The notes under the pieces: generated by a model
Database searches by the model: none
What the model was told of the DNA's origin: nothing
What the model saw: the letters and a program-made list of their open reading frames with translations, nothing else
Translations under genes and position numbers: made by a program
Shown: one piece after another, positions 23,452-25,441 of the stretch
How positions within the stretch are numbered: the stretch's first letter is position 1
How the letters are laid out: each line of letters starts with the position of its first letter
NCBI GenBank assembly: GCA_902489135.1
Contig: CABTYW010000028.1
Location: forward strand, 1 to 25,441
Reading direction: 5' to 3'
Length of the DNA: 25,441 nt
DNA from: an uncultured Synergistaceae bacterium
GTDB taxonomy: Bacteria; Synergistota; Synergistia; Synergistales; Dethiosulfovibrionaceae

Positions 23452-24501
23452 CTAGCGCGGCTGCTCGGGACGCCACTTCCACAGGCGTCTCTGCAGAGAA
23501 AAGTCGAAGTCCGATATGGCGCGCCCGGCTTCCATTCCGCCGTCAAGCGTTTCAACGGCGCCGTGCCAGCTGTTGAGATAAAAGTCAAGATTGTCCGCCG
23601 CTGCGACCACGAAAGCTTCCGGCGTGGCGGGAAGCACGGGCGAACCGAATTCCTTCTGACCGTGATGACTGAGAATGATGTGCCCCAGCAGCGTGCGCGT
23701 CAGAGGTGAAAGACCGAACCGGTCGGCCAGTCCGATGAACCTCGCATATCCCGTGGCGATGTGGTCAAGCACCGTGCCCTCCAACGTTGAAAGAGGCCCG
23801 GGATCGAGAACATAGGTGTCGATTTTGCCGATGTCGTGAAGCAGCGCGCCTGCCACGACGATGTCGATGTCGGGCTCGTACTCGGTGCCCACGTAGCTCT
23901 GAGCGATGGCCTTTGCCGACCGCGCGACGCCCAGCGTGTGTTCCAGCAGACCGTGAACATAGGCGTGGTGGTGCGCTACCGCCGCGGGGAGCTTTTTGAA
24001 GCCCTGCCACGTTTCGCCGTCGGGCTGAAAGACAAAGCGCACGAAATCGCCCGCCTCGCCGCCGCAGCTGCCGGCGAGACTTCGAAATTCCTCCTCCAGC
24101 TTGTCCGCCGAGACGTTGGCCGCGCGGATAAAGGCGGCGGGCCGATATTCCTCTTTATCCTGATCCACAAGCCATACCTGATTGAACTGATACTGCGGCT
24201 TGCCTTTAAATTCAGTGACGGCGCCGATGAGCCCGGCGGTTTGCCCCTTAAGGGACAGAACCAGCGAAGAAGACGACGGCTCGGCGATCTCGTTTCGGTT
24301 CATTCCGTCGCGGTAGTCGATCCACTGAGAATTGCTCCAGATTCTGGCGTCCAGCGATCCCGATTTGTCCATAACGGAAATAATCCAGTAGGGTCGGTCG
24401 TTTTTGTCACGTTTTTCTTTAAGCTCCGTCACCAGCCCCACCGTCTGAAATTTTGAGTCGACGGGCAGCGAGCGGACTTCTGCGATGGTTTTGTTGGCCA
24501 T
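23452..24501 (-). CDS. YhaM-like 3'-5' exoribonuclease (OB fold plus HD domain)
   Basis: The 349-residue protein has an N-terminal OB-fold nucleic-acid-binding domain (about 12-110, with LVTELKEKRDKNDRPYWIISV and LDARIW). An HD-superfamily metal domain follows: His178-180 region AHHHAYVHGLLEHT, HD pair in LLHDIGK (His222, Asp223), then HIILSHHGQKEFGSP. This is the layout of YhaM/CbfF ribonucleases, which trim RNA and single-stranded DNA from the 3' end. ATG 24501 is preceded by AAAGGAG at seven bases. It is the first gene of the - strand operon with the pseudouridine synthase and the Cys-tailed protein. Confidence 0.88.
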   Translation of the reverse strand: MANKTIAEVRSLPVDSKFQTVGLVTELKEKRDKNDRPYWIISVMDKSGSLDARIWSNSQWIDYRDGMNRNEIAEPSSSSLVLSLKGQTAGLIGAVTEFKGKPQYQFNQVWLVDQDKEEYRPAAFIRAANVSADKLEEEFRSLAGSCGGEAGDFVRFVFQPDGETWQGFKKLPAAVAHHHAYVHGLLEHTLGVARSAKAIAQSYVGTEYEPDIDIVVAGALLHDIGKIDTYVLDPGPLSTLEGTVLDHIATGYARFIGLADRFGLSPLTRTLLGHIILSHHGQKEFGSPVLPATPEAFVVAAADNLDFYLNSWHGAVETLDGGMEAGRAISDFDFSLQRRLWKWRPEQPR

Positions 24502-24556
24502 GTATAAACTCCTTTGCGTGCTGAAAATGAAGTGAAAAAACTTCTGAGAACAACCT

Positions 24557-24585
24557 ATCATATCACCCTCAAAGTCATGAGGCAA
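24557..24585 (-). promoter_or_regulatory. Promoter of the YhaM-like operon
   Basis: On the - strand TTGCCT (24580-24585 on +) and TATGAT (24557-24562 on +) are 17 bases apart. The leader to ATG 24501 would be about 50 bases. Confidence 0.6.
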
Positions 24586-24691
24586 ACCGCAGCGCAACGG
24601 CGTTTTTTTCGTAAAAAGGGGAGAGATTTTTTTCGGGGAAGTGGGAGTGTGCGGCGCAAGACATAAATATATTATTTAGTGATATTCTATG

Positions 24692-24720
24692 TTGATTGAT
24701 AATCAATGTGATGCTACAAT
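24692..24720 (+). promoter_or_regulatory. Promoter of gamma-glutamyltransferase with overlapping palindrome
   Basis: TTGATT (24692-24697) and TACAAT (24715-24720) are 17 bases apart. The palindrome ATTGAT-A-ATCAAT (24695-24707) overlaps the -35 and spacer, a usual place for a repressor. It has some likeness to Fur-family sites but is not a close match. Confidence 0.65.
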
Positions 24721-24726
24721 AAAGTA

Positions 24727-24768
24727 CACGGCAAGGAAGCCGTGAAAATATGGGAGAGTTCACTCTCC
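24727..24768 (+). other. Two leader hairpins next to the ggt ribosome site
   Basis: CACGGC-N6-GCCGTG (24727-24744) and GGAGAGT-TC-ACTCTCC (24753-24768) stand one after the other, and the second ends exactly where AGGAGGTGG (24769-24777) begins. They may act on mRNA stability or translation. Confidence 0.45.
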
Positions 24769-24785
24769 AGGAGGTGGCTTTTGCG

Positions 24786-25418
24786 ATGAAAATGAGACGT
24801 GGAACGGGTGTCATTTTGTTGGCAATTTGGGCCGTCGTCGCCTTTTCGGCGGCGTCACTGGCGGCGCCTCCCAATGAACTGCTGCACGGCGGCGGACGCG
24901 GCCTGGTGGTGACCACGCAGCCGCTGGCGGACAAAATAGGACAGGAGGTCCTCGATCGCGGCGGCAACGCCGTAGACGCCGCCGCGGCGGTGGCTTATGC
25001 GCTTGCCGTCTGCCATCCGTCGGCAGGCAACATCGGCGGCGGCGGTTTTGCCATCATTCACATGGCCGACGGCACCGATGCGGCGCTCGATTTTCGGGAA
25101 ATGGCTCCCGGCCGGGCGACGCGGGACATGTACCTGGACGAGAAGGGCAATGTGATCCCGCAGGCCAGCACGCGCACCTATCTGGCTGCCGGCGTGCCGG
25201 GCACCGTCGCGGGCATCAGTGCGATGCTGGAGCGCTACGGAACGTGGAAGCTCGACCGCATCATCGCTCCGGCCATCGAATTGGCGGAGAAGGGATTTGT
25301 CATCACGAAAAATCATGCGGGCAGCATGAAGAGCGAACGCGAAAAATTTAAAAAATTCGCTACGGGGCGGCGGTACTTCCTGCACAAAAACGGATCGACC
25401 TATAAAGAAGGCGAGCGC
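24786..25418 (+). CDS. ggt: Gamma-glutamyltransferase, N-terminal part
   Basis: The first 211 codons are present. A signal peptide (MKMRRGTGVILLAIWAVVAF, cut near 26-27) sends it to the periplasm. Family features follow: GLVVTTQPLADKIGQEVLDRGGNAVDAAAAV (about 39-69, in parts), GNIGGGGFAIIH (about 81-92), DFREMAPGRA near 103, and AAGVPGTVAGI near 133. The enzyme removes or transfers the gamma-glutamyl group of glutathione and related peptides; the autocatalytic Thr lies beyond the window. ATG 24786 follows AGGAGGTGG by eight bases. The frame stays open into the adapter from 25419, whose translation (RSEEHTS) is artificial. Confidence 0.93.
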
Positions 25419-25441
25419 AGATCGGAAGAGCACACGTCTGA
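25419..25441. other. Illumina TruSeq adapter remnant (artefact)
   Basis: The last 23 bases begin AGATCGGAAGAGC and continue into CACACGTCTGA, identical to the start of the Illumina read-1 adapter. It should be trimmed; it is not part of the genome. Confidence 0.97.

Noticed and set aside
24855..25433. 192-codon open frame on the - strand at the right end
   Set aside because: It starts inside the adapter and is antisense to gamma-glutamyltransferase.

Overview
The window most likely comes from a strictly anaerobic, two-membrane bacterium of the phylum Synergistota, perhaps close to Pyramidobacter. This is inferred from gene content and order, not from a marker gene. The LPS-transport genes and a phosphoethanolamine transferase indicate an outer membrane. 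Citrate lyase, several 4Fe-4S proteins and a gene trio better known from clostridia indicate anaerobic life. Genes are closely packed, often with ATGA-type overlaps, and there is no prophage, insertion sequence or CRISPR array.

Layout from left to right. (1) 1-1561 is the end of a citrate lyase operon (citE tail, citF). (2) 1562-2562 is a gene-poor stretch with a short Rpn/PD-(D/E)XK-family C-terminal fragment and several hairpins. (3) 2563-3765 (-) is an alpha/beta hydrolase. (4) 4020-4182 (-) is a tRNA pair, Gln(CUG) then Glu(CUC), with a clear promoter and terminator. (5) 4568-11386 (+) is an envelope and housekeeping run: class II aldolase, LptA-like protein, LptB, MurJ, an exported unknown, a mini zinc-ribbon protein, TsaD and a pilin-like protein. 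(6) 11555-12931 (+) is a nucleobase permease. (7) 13065-16073 (+) holds a TIGR02757 protein, a redox trio (TlpA-like thioredoxin, a 45-residue CD1871A-type peptide, a membrane 4Fe-4S protein) and a DnaQ-like exonuclease. (8) 16167-18164 (-) is a phosphohexomutase followed by an exported protein with three exact 29-residue Cys repeats. (9) A Crp/Fnr regulator (-) is divergent from a ferredoxin-like protein (+). (10) 20188-24501 (-) is a YhaM-like HD nuclease, an RluA-type pseudouridine synthase, a Cys-tailed unknown and a phosphoethanolamine transferase broken by one extra base in an A8/T8 run. (11) 24786-25418 (+) is the start of gamma-glutamyltransferase.

The last 23 bases (25419-25441) match the Illumina TruSeq adapter and are not genomic.

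Several neighbours share a job. LptA-like, LptB and MurJ serve outer-membrane LPS export and peptidoglycan precursor flipping, and the phosphoethanolamine transferase would decorate surface glycolipid. The thioredoxin, CD1871A peptide and 4Fe-4S protein look like one extracytoplasmic electron-transfer unit. The points most worth a second look are the frameshifted, possibly phase-variable transferase, the exported Cys-repeat protein, the redox trio, and the adapter at the contig end.
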